Source: Nitratireductor mangrovi | Lineage (GTDB): Bacteria > Pseudomonadota > Alphaproteobacteria > Rhizobiales > Rhizobiaceae | Direction: 5' to 3' | Length of the DNA: 64,000 nucleotides | NCBI RefSeq assembly: GCF_007922615.2 | Contig: NZ_CP042301.2 | Coordinates: 1,054,001 to 1,118,000 of the forward strand | The notes under the pieces: generated by a model | Databases searched by the model: none | Told to the model about the DNA's origin: nothing | Seen by the model: only the letters and a program-made list of their open reading frames with translations | In this document: one piece after another, positions 35,838 through 44,633 of the stretch | How the letters are laid out: every line of letters starts with the position of its first letter | Position numbering within the stretch: position 1 is the first letter of the stretch | Position numbers and translations under genes: made by a program

Positions 35838-37332
35838 GAACGGTCCCTATCTGCTCGGCCTCGACGCCGGCAACACTGTCATCAAGGCGGTACTGTTCGA
35901 CGCGGACGGCCGCCAGGTCGCGATGCACGGGCTCGATGGCCACTCGCGCACGCCGCAGCCCGGCTGTGTCGAGCGCGACGTGGACGAGTTGTGGGCCAAT
36001 GCGCGTGAAGCCATCCGTGCTTGTATCGCAAAAGCAGGGATCGAACCCGCGCAGATTGCGGCGGTCGGGACCGCCGGCCACGGCAACGGGCTTTATCTTC
36101 TTGACCGCGACGGCGAGGCGCTGGTCGGCATCCAGTCGCTGGACACGCGGGCGGCGGCACTGGCGAGCGAGCTCGACGCAGCTAGCGGCGCGGCAATGCA
36201 CGCCATCAACCTGCAGCGGCCGTGGCCGTCTCAGACGCCGGTTCTGCTCGCCTGGCTGAAACGCCACGAGCCCGAATTTTACGCAAAGGCTGGAACTCTG
36301 CTCTTCGCCAAGGACGTCGTCACGTTCCATCTGACGGGAGAACGCGCGAGCGAGATTTCCGACATGTCCGGGGCGGGTCTGCTGCGGCTGCCGGAAGCAA
36401 CCTATGACAGCGAATTGCTGGCGCTTTACGGTCTCGAGGACGCTCGGGCCATGCTGCCGTCGCTCCACCAGCCGACGGGCATCGCCGGCCGTGTTACCGC
36501 GACGGCTGCCGAGACCACCGGTCTTCGCGAGGGTACGCCCGTCGTTGGTGGCTTGTTCGACGTCGTCGCCTCGGCGCTGGGTTCCGGCGCGGTCGGTCCG
36601 GGCGATGCCTCGATTGTCGCTGGAAGCTGGTCGATCAACCAGGTGTTTTCCGACGCGCCGGTTCGCGACGATCGCGTCTTCATGATCTCGGCCTACGGCG
36701 ACCGGCGCTTCGCCAACATGGAAAACAGTGCGACGTCGGCGGCCAATCTGGAGTGGTATGTGCGTACCCTGATCGAGCGCGGCGGCCACCACGACGATCC
36801 CTTTGCGATGGTGAACGAGCTTGTCGAGGCAGTGAGGCCGGCGCCCGATGACCCGCTGTTCCACCCGTTTCTTTATGGTGGCCGCATGGGCGCTCATCAG
36901 CGTGGAGGGTTCTACGGCCTCGGCGGCTGGCATGGAGAGGGCCATCTGCTGCGGGCCCTGTTCGAGGGGGTGATGTTCGAGCATCGGCGCCATGTCGAAG
37001 TCCTCGCCAAGGCCGGTGTCCGCTTCGACAAGGCGGCATTGTCGGGCGGCGGCTCGCGGTCGCGCTGCTGGCCGCAGATGTTCGCCGACGGGCTGGGCGT
37101 TCCCGTGACTGTTGCAGAGGCGCGCGAGACCGGTGCGCTCGGCGCGGCAATCGCTGCGGCAGTCGGCGTGGGCATCCATGCCGACGATGTTGCGGCAGTA
37201 CGGGCGATGACACGGCCGGAACGAACATACGCGCCCGAGGTCGGCATGGCAGCCCATTATGACCGCCGCTACGGGATATGGACGCGGCTCACCGCCGCCA
37301 TGGAACCGATCTGGAAGGATCTGGAAGCCTGA
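35830..37332 (+). CDS. FGGY-family carbohydrate kinase
   Basis: 500 residues. The N-terminal FGGY/actin-like phosphate loop LLGLDAGNTVIKAVLFDADG and GTAGHGNGLYLLD, and the C-terminal ALSGGGSRSRCWPQMFADGL with ETGALGAAIAAAVGVGIH, define an ASKHA sugar kinase. Length and family match EryA, xylulokinase and relatives. The GTG at 35830 is preferred because the sequence before it overlaps the aldolase gene. It would phosphorylate the imported polyol or ketose. Confidence 0.93.
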   Translation: MAENGPYLLGLDAGNTVIKAVLFDADGRQVAMHGLDGHSRTPQPGCVERDVDELWANAREAIRACIAKAGIEPAQIAAVGTAGHGNGLYLLDRDGEALVGIQSLDTRAAALASELDAASGAAMHAINLQRPWPSQTPVLLAWLKRHEPEFYAKAGTLLFAKDVVTFHLTGERASEISDMSGAGLLRLPEATYDSELLALYGLEDARAMLPSLHQPTGIAGRVTATAAETTGLREGTPVVGGLFDVVASALGSGAVGPGDASIVAGSWSINQVFSDAPVRDDRVFMISAYGDRRFANMENSATSAANLEWYVRTLIERGGHHDDPFAMVNELVEAVRPAPDDPLFHPFLYGGRMGAHQRGGFYGLGGWHGEGHLLRALFEGVMFEHRRHVEVLAKAGVRFDKAALSGGGSRSRCWPQMFADGLGVPVTVAEARETGALGAAIAAAVGVGIHADDVAAVRAMTRPERTYAPEVGMAAHYDRRYGIWTRLTAAMEPIWKDLEA

Positions 37333-38990
37333 TGATGAAGGCTCCCCACAACGAAGGCGAATACGATTACGTCATCGTCGGCGCGGGCACGGCTGGATGC
37401 GTTCTGGCGAACCGGTTGACCGAGGATTCGTCGACCCGCGTGCTGCTGGTCGAGGCCGGCGGAAGCGATAACTACCACTGGGTGCATATCCCCGTGGGCT
37501 ATCTCTACTGCATCGGCAACCCGCGCACCGACTGGATGATGAAGACCGCAGCCGAGCCCGGCCTCAACGGCCGGTCGATCGCCTATCCGCGCGGGAAGGT
37601 CCTCGGCGGCTGCTCTTCCATCAACGGCATGATCTACATGCGCGGCCAGGCGGCCGACTACGACCTTTGGCGCCAACTCGGAAACACGGGCTGGGGCTGG
37701 GACGACGTGCTGCCCTGGTTCCTCAAATCGGAGGACCATCACGGCGGAAGCAGCCCCATGCATGGTTCCGGCGGCGAGTGGAAGGTATCGAAGCAGCGCC
37801 TGACCTGGGATGTGCTGCGCGCCTTCCAGGAAGGCGCAAAGGAATTCGGCATACTGCCGAGGGATGACTTCAACGACGGCAACAATGAGGGGTCGGGGTT
37901 CTTCGAGGTCAACCAGCGCCGCGGCCTGCGCTGGAACGCGTCGAAAGCCTTTCTGCGTCCGGCCTTGAAGCGCCCTAACCTCAGATTGGTTACCCACGCG
38001 CATGTCGAAGCGCTGGTTCTGGACGGCCCCAAGGCGACCGGCATCCGCTTCAGCCGCGACGGCGTGATGCATGAAGCATCTGCGGCAGGCGAAGTGCTGC
38101 TGACAGCGGGGGCAATCAATTCGCCGAAGCTGCTTGAGCAGTCGGGCATCGGCCGCCCGGAGCTGCTGCGCGATCTGGGCATCGACGTTGCGCATGAAAG
38201 TCCGGGCGTCGGCGAGAACCTGCAGGACCACCTGCAGATCCGCACGGCCTTCAAGGTGACAGGCGCCAGGACGCTCAACACGATGCTGCGCACCGCGCTG
38301 GGCAAGGCGCGTGTCGGGCTGCATTATGCGCTGACGCAGAGCGGTCCGCTTTCCATGGCGCCGAGCCAGTTCGGCATGTTCACGAAGTCAGATCCCGCCA
38401 AGGCCACACCCGATCTGGAATACCACGTCCAGCCCTTGTCGACCGACAAGCTCGGCGACCCGTTGCATCCGTTTCCGGCAATCACCGTTTCGGTCTGCAA
38501 TCTGCGGCCCGACAGCGTCGGCAGCGTGCATGTGAAGAGCCCCGACACGTTCGAGCAACCGGAAATCCGGCCGAACTACCTGTCGACGTCCAGCGACCGC
38601 GAAACCGCCGTGAAGGCGGTACGCCAGGCCCGCCGGATGATGACGTCGCGCGCGATGCAACCCTACCTGCCCGAGGAGTTCCTGCCGGGCACCGAGCACC
38701 AGTCCGACGAAGCCGTGCTGGAACAGGTGGGCAATATCGCCACGACCATCTTTCACCCGGTCGGCACCTGCAAGATGGGCAATGACGACAAGGCCGTGGT
38801 CGGCGCCGATCTGAAGGTGCACGGCTTGGACGGGCTGCGCGTGATCGACGCATCCATCATGCCTCGTATCGTATCGGGGAACACGGCTTCACCCGTCGTC
38901 ATGATTGCCGAAAAGGCAGCTTCCATGATACGCGCCGGATCACGTTCCCACTCTGCCCCAGGCAAGACATTCACAAAGCCGGCTCGGTAA
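37332..38990 (+). CDS. GMC-family FAD oxidoreductase
   Basis: 552-residue glucose-methanol-choline oxidoreductase. FAD motif VIVGAGTAGCVLANRL with LVEAGGSDNYHWVHIP, the GMC signature GKVLGGCSSINGMIYMRGQ, AGAINSPKLLEQSGIG, and the catalytic His in FHPVGTCKMG followed by RVIDASIMP are all present. Similar to choline and polyol dehydrogenases. The start shares a base with the kinase stop (TGATG), with a second ATG next to it. As the last gene of the polyol operon it may oxidise the polyol or the aldehyde/alcohol produced by aldol cleavage. Confidence 0.93.
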   Translation: MMKAPHNEGEYDYVIVGAGTAGCVLANRLTEDSSTRVLLVEAGGSDNYHWVHIPVGYLYCIGNPRTDWMMKTAAEPGLNGRSIAYPRGKVLGGCSSINGMIYMRGQAADYDLWRQLGNTGWGWDDVLPWFLKSEDHHGGSSPMHGSGGEWKVSKQRLTWDVLRAFQEGAKEFGILPRDDFNDGNNEGSGFFEVNQRRGLRWNASKAFLRPALKRPNLRLVTHAHVEALVLDGPKATGIRFSRDGVMHEASAAGEVLLTAGAINSPKLLEQSGIGRPELLRDLGIDVAHESPGVGENLQDHLQIRTAFKVTGARTLNTMLRTALGKARVGLHYALTQSGPLSMAPSQFGMFTKSDPAKATPDLEYHVQPLSTDKLGDPLHPFPAITVSVCNLRPDSVGSVHVKSPDTFEQPEIRPNYLSTSSDRETAVKAVRQARRMMTSRAMQPYLPEEFLPGTEHQSDEAVLEQVGNIATTIFHPVGTCKMGNDDKAVVGADLKVHGLDGLRVIDASIMPRIVSGNTASPVVMIAEKAASMIRAGSRSHSAPGKTFTKPAR

Positions 38991-39045
38991 CGACGGCTCA
39001 GAGGGCCTTCGCCAGGAAAATTTTGCCCGGATACCGGATACAGGA

Positions 39046-40989
39046 TTACATCAGCGAGGGCAGGAACAGGCTGATCTGCGGGAAGGCCACAATGAGGACG
39101 ATCAGAATCAGGAAGGCGGTCCAGAACGGCAGCACCCCGCGAAACACGTCGTACATCGGGACGTCCCTGGCGATCGCCGCGATGGCGAAGACGTTGACGC
39201 CGATCGGCGGCGTGACGACACCGAGTTCGACCATGATGACGACGACCACCCCGAACCAGACGGGATCGAACCCGGCGCTCATCGCGACGGGATAGAACAG
39301 CGGCACGGTCAGCACCAGCGCCGGCAGCGCATTCATGAACATGCCGATCAGCACGTAGAAGACGAGGATGGCGGCGATCAGCTGATACGTGCCGAGCTGG
39401 AATCCGATGATGAGATCGGCAAGTTGCTGCGTAAGGCCGCTGATGGCGATGAACCTGCTGAACGCCGTCGCGAACATGAAGATGATGATGATCGCCGCGG
39501 ACAGAAGCAGTGCCCGCTCGATCGACTGCCACAGCGTCGCCCATGTCAGGCGGCGCGTGAGCGCGGAAACGACCAGCGCGCCGAACACGCCGATGCCGCC
39601 CGCCTCGTTTGGCGTGACCGCGCCCGTATAGATGCCGCCGAGCACCAGCAGCATCAGAACGACGATGGGCCAGACCTTGGCGCTCGAAGAGAACCGCTCA
39701 TTCCAGCTGCTGACCTCGCCGCGCGGCGCGAGCGCGGGATTCAGCCATGCGCGGATCGTGATCAGGCCGACGAGGATGAAGGCGAAAAGGATGCCGGGTA
39801 AAATGCCCGCCATGAACAGCTTGCCGATCGAAACCTCGGTAATCATGCCGTAGACGATGAAGGCGAGGCTCGGCGGGATCATCACGCCGATCGTCGCCGC
39901 GCAGGCGATCGATGCGGTCGCGAGCTTCATGTCGTAATCGTATTTGCGCATCTGCGGCAGGGCGATGGAGCCCATCGAATAGACGCCTGACAAAGTATCG
40001 CCGACAATCGAGGACAGGCCGGCACAGGCGACCGTGCTGGCGGATGCCAGCCCGCCGGGCAGGTGTCCGATCCAGCGATAGGCGGACCGATACAGGTCTT
40101 CGGCAAAGCCCGACGCGACGACGATCAGTCCCATCCAGGTGAACAGCGGCACGACGCTCCATGTCTGGTCGCTAACGACATCGATGGTGGTGGTCCCGAG
40201 ACTGGTCAGGCTCGCCGTCGAGCTGACGAGGATGCTGATGCCGACAAGCGCGGTCACGGCCATCGCCGCCGCGATGTGGACGCCGAGAAAGATCAGGATG
40301 AAGCACAGGCTGATCGCGAACAGTCCGCGCGCGCTGCGCGGCAGTTCGAACGGCGCGTATTGCGGAAACAGCGCGAGAAGCAGGATGAGGCCGACCGCGA
40401 CCGGCCACGCCAGCAGGACGGCAAGCGACCGGCTGTCGCGAAGCTGTACGGTGGCGTGCAGCGCGGAGGCGAGGCTGCCAAGAAGCGCGAGGGCGAAAAG
40501 GAGGATGAACAGCGTCGCGGCGGCAACAAATGGCCACTCCGGCAAACCAGTGACACCGGTGACGATGCCGTTGTCGCTGAGATAGCGTGCCTGCAGGAAG
40601 ATGCGGTAGCCGGTGATCAATATGGTCGCCAGCGTCAGCAGCAGGCCGCCGGCGATGGTCGGCGCGCGCAGCCAGCCCGGCACCAGGCGCAGCAGCAAAT
40701 CCACCCTTATGTGGCCGCCCTCGCGTTCCACCGCGGCCAGCGGGGTGAGGGCGACGATGATCATCAGCAGCCCGGTAAACTCCATCCCCCCGGGCACCAC
40801 AAGCGAGAACATGTTGCGAAGCGAGACGTCCGAGACTGTCAGGATCATCATCGCCGCGAGGGCTGCCGCCCCGACGTAGATCGACGCGCGGGCCGGAAGG
40901 TCGATCAGGCGCCGGATTGCCTGTGCGAACCGCTCGAGACCGGCGGGCAAGCCGCGATCGCCTTCGCCGGAATCGGCCGCTTGTGCCAC
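39046..40989 (-). CDS. TRAP transporter fused permease, DctQM
   Basis: 647 residues starting at GTG, with AAGGAC 5-6 bases upstream. The first about 190 residues have four helices like DctQ (LLMIIVALTPLAAVEREGGH with the charged loop), and from about 225 a DctM domain follows (GVYSMGSIALPQMRKYDYD, MIPPSLAFIVYG, GAVTPNEAGGIGVFGALVVS, VTPPIGVNVFAIAAIA). A natural fusion of the small and large permease subunits. Its binding protein is encoded upstream on the same strand. Convergent with the GMC gene. Confidence 0.94.
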   Translation of the reverse strand: MAQAADSGEGDRGLPAGLERFAQAIRRLIDLPARASIYVGAAALAAMMILTVSDVSLRNMFSLVVPGGMEFTGLLMIIVALTPLAAVEREGGHIRVDLLLRLVPGWLRAPTIAGGLLLTLATILITGYRIFLQARYLSDNGIVTGVTGLPEWPFVAAATLFILLFALALLGSLASALHATVQLRDSRSLAVLLAWPVAVGLILLLALFPQYAPFELPRSARGLFAISLCFILIFLGVHIAAAMAVTALVGISILVSSTASLTSLGTTTIDVVSDQTWSVVPLFTWMGLIVVASGFAEDLYRSAYRWIGHLPGGLASASTVACAGLSSIVGDTLSGVYSMGSIALPQMRKYDYDMKLATASIACAATIGVMIPPSLAFIVYGMITEVSIGKLFMAGILPGILFAFILVGLITIRAWLNPALAPRGEVSSWNERFSSSAKVWPIVVLMLLVLGGIYTGAVTPNEAGGIGVFGALVVSALTRRLTWATLWQSIERALLLSAAIIIIFMFATAFSRFIAISGLTQQLADLIIGFQLGTYQLIAAILVFYVLIGMFMNALPALVLTVPLFYPVAMSAGFDPVWFGVVVVIMVELGVVTPPIGVNVFAIAAIARDVPMYDVFRGVLPFWTAFLILIVLIVAFPQISLFLPSLM

Positions 40990-41017
40990 TTCTTGTCCTT
41001 CGCGTGAGACTGGTTTC

Positions 41018-41049
41018 GGCCGTGCTGGCTGACTTGGGCCGGCACGGCC
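41018..41049 (-). promoter_or_regulatory. Stem-loop between TRAP dctP and fused dctQM
   Basis: GGCCGTGC (41018-41025) and GCACGGCC (41042-41049) form an 8-bp stem with a 16-base GC-rich loop between the binding-protein stop and the permease start. Weaker than the other stem-loops after binding-protein genes in the window. Confidence 0.5.
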
Positions 41050-41095
41050 CGGGAGGTTACTCGACGCTTCCGGCGGCGAGTGGAAGGGGTGCGGC

Positions 41096-42157
41096 CTAGT
41101 TCTGGTCGTAGAGTTTCATCAGCCGCACGGCCTCGTCGAGGATTTCCTGCCCCGGCATTCCGGCCGCGTCCGCCTTTTGCACCCACTCGGCCCAGAAGGG
41201 TTGCATCTCGCCGGCCAGCGTTTCGGCGTCCTCCGACGAAAGAGTGAACAGGTTTTCGGGCGGGATGCTTGCCGTCGCGGCCGCCGCGCCATTGGTGGTG
41301 TTATAAAAGAAGTAGACGGGCTGCAGGTCCGAAATGTGCGCCTGTTCCGCCGGCGTCAGCTTGTTCCACGTGTCCTTGTTCATCACGGTCGAGTAACTGC
41401 CCGGATTGAGGTTAAGCAGCGTGTGATAGGTCGTGACTTCGTTCAGCTTGAAGTTGTTGACCCAGCCCCAGGCGCACAACACCCCATCCACCGCCCCCCG
41501 TTGCAAAGCAAGGTATGCATCGGGTCCAACCATCACGCTGGCGCTGACACCAAGCTTCTCGAGCACTGCGACACCGGCCGGGTCCTGCGCTGCATAGACC
41601 TTGCCCTTCACGTCAGCCAGTGTACGTACCGGTTCGGCGGTATGCAGGTGGGAACCCATCGCCACGAAGGTGGCGATATCGACCACGTTGTCAGCATCGC
41701 TGTAGAGTTCGCCCATTTCGGGGAACTGGTCGCAAAGCCGCCAGTAGACGATCGTGGCGAGCGTCTGGTTCTTGGACAGGCCCGGCAGGCTGAACAGATC
41801 CATCTGCGGAAACTTGCCGGGCAGAACCGGATGCCAGACGAAACCGATGTCCAGCAGGCCGGCGCCGGTGGACTGCAGCCAGTCCTTGAATGGCGTAACC
41901 GAATTCGGCGGGAAGAACGCCACTTCGGCGCGGCCGCCGGTAATATCCTCGATCTGTTTCGCGAAGCGGCGGTCCATGTCGTTCCAGGGTGTGCCGTCGG
42001 GCGAGGCGAACTGCATCTTGAGTTCGAGTTCGGCCGCCGCTGCCGGCAATGTGCCCGCCATCTGCGCGCCGGCCACTGTGGCCAGCGTCAACCCGCCAAA
42101 CGCCCTTCGGCTGAACTTGCGGCCAGATATGCTGCTGTCGTTGTGTTGGATTGTCAT
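41096..42157 (-). CDS. TRAP transporter substrate-binding protein, DctP type
   Basis: 353 residues. The N-terminus has a twin-arginine-like signal, GRKFSRRAFGGLTLATVAGA, within the first 45 residues, less common for TRAP binding proteins than Sec signals. The mature part fits DctP: ELKMQFASPDGTPWNDMDRR, TLADVKGKVYAAQDPAGVAV and ALQRGAVDGVLCAWGWV. The ATG at 42157 has GGGAGGA upstream. It feeds the fused DctQM permease; the substrate is unknown. Confidence 0.93.
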   Translation of the reverse strand: MTIQHNDSSISGRKFSRRAFGGLTLATVAGAQMAGTLPAAAAELELKMQFASPDGTPWNDMDRRFAKQIEDITGGRAEVAFFPPNSVTPFKDWLQSTGAGLLDIGFVWHPVLPGKFPQMDLFSLPGLSKNQTLATIVYWRLCDQFPEMGELYSDADNVVDIATFVAMGSHLHTAEPVRTLADVKGKVYAAQDPAGVAVLEKLGVSASVMVGPDAYLALQRGAVDGVLCAWGWVNNFKLNEVTTYHTLLNLNPGSYSTVMNKDTWNKLTPAEQAHISDLQPVYFFYNTTNGAAAATASIPPENLFTLSSEDAETLAGEMQPFWAEWVQKADAAGMPGQEILDEAVRLMKLYDQN

Positions 42158-42306
42158 GTCTTCCTCCCAGCTTTCGCGAGCGCGGCTCGCCGAAAACACA
42201 TGCGCGGCGTTGGCCGCAGTCCTCCACGACCGAGCCTAGGTTCGCCAAGGGATCAGGAAAACTAATTTCTTCTAACGATTTCCGTTATACTTGCTTAAAG
42301 CAGAAG

Positions 42307-43224
42307 CTAGCCAACCATCCGGTTCCATTCCTCGGCGCTGCGCTGCAGTTCCTGCCGGAAATAGTCATGCAGCTGGCGTGACGCACGCGATAGGGGCCGC
42401 TGCGTTGGATGGATGAGTGCCAGTTCGACATCAAGAACCGGGTCCACGATCGGATTGACCGTGACGCGATCGTTGCCCAGTTCCTTGAGGCATATCCAGA
42501 ACGGCAGGATTGTGGACCAGTCGTTGAGACTGAGAAATTCAAGTCCCGTTGAGAGGCTGGCAATCGAAATCGTACGCTCCACCGTGATCTCTCCGTTGCG
42601 GATCGCGGCATCGATCTTGGGCCTCAGACTGTGGGTGGCTGACGGTATCGAGAGTTTCAGCGGGGCGATTTCGTTTAGCCGCACGGGCTGCATCGGCATA
42701 AGGCCGCGGCGCGAACCCGAGATCAGGGCCACGGGAAACTTGCCGATGGCAGTCGCGGTCAGGCCCACCTGCGGTTTGGCGAATTGCCCGACATAGAAGT
42801 CCAGCGCGCCTCCCGATGCTTCGGCGACGAGCGCGTCCGCAGTGCCGCTTGCGATGTCGACATCGATGCGGGGATATTCACGCACGAAGCGGGCAAGCGC
42901 CGCCGGCAGCACCGCCTTGGCAAGGCCCGGCGCAAAACCCGCCGAGACAGAACCGCTCAGCCCTGACGAGAAGTCCTCGATCTCCATTTCTGCCTCGGAG
43001 ACGGCTTTCAAGACCGCAAGGCACCGGTCATACAGCCGCCACCCTGCCGCGGTCGGGTTCACACCGCGCCGCGTGCGCTCGAAGAGGCCGGTCTTGAGCC
43101 TGCCTTCCAGCGCGCTCATCTGCTGGCTGACGCCCGATGCCGTGCAGTTCAGCCTCGTCGCGGCGGCACTCAGCGAGCCCTCCTCACAGGCAGCGACAAA
43201 ATAGCGGATTTGCCTGAGGTCCAT
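42307..43224 (-). CDS. LysR-family transcriptional regulator
   Basis: 305 residues. N-terminal LysR HTH: LRQIRYFVAACEEGSLSAAA, then LNCTASGVSQQMSALEGRLK. The effector-binding domain follows from about residue 90. The ATG at 43224 was chosen over a TTG two codons before it. The gene lies upstream of the TRAP genes on the same strand with a 149-base gap, and is divergent from the CoA-transferase operon, so it could control either. Confidence 0.92.
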   Translation of the reverse strand: MDLRQIRYFVAACEEGSLSAAATRLNCTASGVSQQMSALEGRLKTGLFERTRRGVNPTAAGWRLYDRCLAVLKAVSEAEMEIEDFSSGLSGSVSAGFAPGLAKAVLPAALARFVREYPRIDVDIASGTADALVAEASGGALDFYVGQFAKPQVGLTATAIGKFPVALISGSRRGLMPMQPVRLNEIAPLKLSIPSATHSLRPKIDAAIRNGEITVERTISIASLSTGLEFLSLNDWSTILPFWICLKELGNDRVTVNPIVDPVLDVELALIHPTQRPLSRASRQLHDYFRQELQRSAEEWNRMVG

Positions 43225-43248
43225 CTGCAACCCTTATTTGCTTTCAGC

Positions 43249-43266
43249 AGATCATAACACTGATCT
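43249..43266. promoter_or_regulatory. Inverted repeat in the LysR/CoA-transferase divergent region
   Basis: AGATCA (43249-43254) and TGATCT (43261-43266), 6-base spacer, with the palindrome TACCGGTA nearby (43280-43287). Both lie in the 172-base divergent gap, where a LysR protein would be expected to bind. Confidence 0.4.
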
Positions 43267-43396
43267 TAGAAAAGATAACTACCGGTAACATCTGATCCGC
43301 TCCTATGGTCAAGCATGTGGCTCTGGGAGGAGCCGTTGCCTGTGCACCCGCAGCTCCGGACGACGCGCCTTGCGTCGCCCACGACAGGAGAACCGC

Positions 43397-44575
43397 ATGC
43401 TACCGCTCGACGGGTTTCGAGTGCTCGACCTGACCCACGTCCTCGCCGGTCCGTGCGCCACGCATCACCTGTGCTGTCTTGGCGCGGAGGTGATCAAGGT
43501 CGAACGGCCGGGCGGTGGCGATCCGATGAGGGCGCTGGACATGCAGCCGGAATTCGATGGCCTGCCGCCCGGGTTCCGCGCGCTCAATGCGGGCAAGAAA
43601 TCGATCGTCGTGGACCTTGCGACCGAAGAGGGGCGCGAGGCCATCCTCCGGTTTGCGGCGACATGCGACGTTTTCGTGGAGAATTTCAGACCAGGCGTCG
43701 CCAAACGTTTCGGTCTCGGTGCGGACGATATCAGGGCTGTCCGGCCGGACGTCATTTATTGTTCGATCTCGGGATGGGGGCATGGCGGTCCCAACAGCAC
43801 GCGCGGCGCTTATGACCATGTCATACAGGCCGCAACCGGCATGATGGCGCTGCAGGGCGGCACCGCCGATGATGCGCCGGTCAAGGTCGGCTTTCCCGTC
43901 ATCGACATAGCGACGGGAATGAGCGCGGCAGAAGGGATCATGGCTGCCCTCATTCGCCGGCTGCGCGGCGACAAAGCGCCGATCACGCTGGACGTTTCCA
44001 TGGTCGACTGCGCGCTGGCTCTGATGTCGGGCCCGACCGCCAACACGCTGGCCACCGGCAAGGCGCCCGACCGCGTCGGCAACCGCGGTTTCGTCGGCAG
44101 TCCGGGCGCGGAAACCTTTGCGACTGCGGATGGCCACATATCCGTTGCCGCCAACACGATGGGCCAGTTCAGGACACTGTGCCGCGAGCTCGGCAGGCCG
44201 GACCTGGCCGAACCGCCACACGTGCCGGCGGGGCTTGGTGCCGGCGCGTTCTTGGCGAATGCGGCGACTGACGAATTGCGCCGCGAGCTTGCCAGCGCAT
44301 TCGCAACGATGAATGCCGATACGCTTGAGGCCGACCTCAACGAGAACGGCGTGCCCTCGTCAAAAGTGCGCGACCTCGGCGAATATCTCACCACGCTCTA
44401 TCCGCAGACACCGGGTATCGGCGTTGAGGGCGAGCCGGTCGCGCTTGGACCGGCTTTCCGCTGGGGTGATCTCGGAGCGCCGTCGCTGCCTGCCGCGCCG
44501 CGGCTTGGAGCGGATACCGATCTCCTGAATTCCGGCGCGGCGTTGGCCTCGCCTCACCGGGCGAACGTGACATGA
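43397..44575 (+). CDS. CaiB/BaiF-family (class III) CoA-transferase
   Basis: 392 residues. Typical N-terminus FRVLDLTHVLAGPCATHHLC with GAEVIKVERPGGGDPMR, then LNAGKKSIVVDLATEEGRE and FVENFRPGVAKRFGLG. The catalytic Asp is expected in FPVIDIATGMSAAEGIMAAL. These enzymes move CoA between carboxylic acids. The ATG at 43397 has CAGGAG upstream. First gene of an operon with a peptide-type ABC importer, suggesting activation of an imported acid; the substrate is unknown. Confidence 0.93.
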   Translation: MLPLDGFRVLDLTHVLAGPCATHHLCCLGAEVIKVERPGGGDPMRALDMQPEFDGLPPGFRALNAGKKSIVVDLATEEGREAILRFAATCDVFVENFRPGVAKRFGLGADDIRAVRPDVIYCSISGWGHGGPNSTRGAYDHVIQAATGMMALQGGTADDAPVKVGFPVIDIATGMSAAEGIMAALIRRLRGDKAPITLDVSMVDCALALMSGPTANTLATGKAPDRVGNRGFVGSPGAETFATADGHISVAANTMGQFRTLCRELGRPDLAEPPHVPAGLGAGAFLANAATDELRRELASAFATMNADTLEADLNENGVPSSKVRDLGEYLTTLYPQTPGIGVEGEPVALGPAFRWGDLGAPSLPAAPRLGADTDLLNSGAALASPHRANVT

Positions 44576-44633
44576 CGGGCTACCTGTCGGGAAAGACACC
44601 GAGCTTCCCGACGCTTAACAGGGAGGAATGGAA

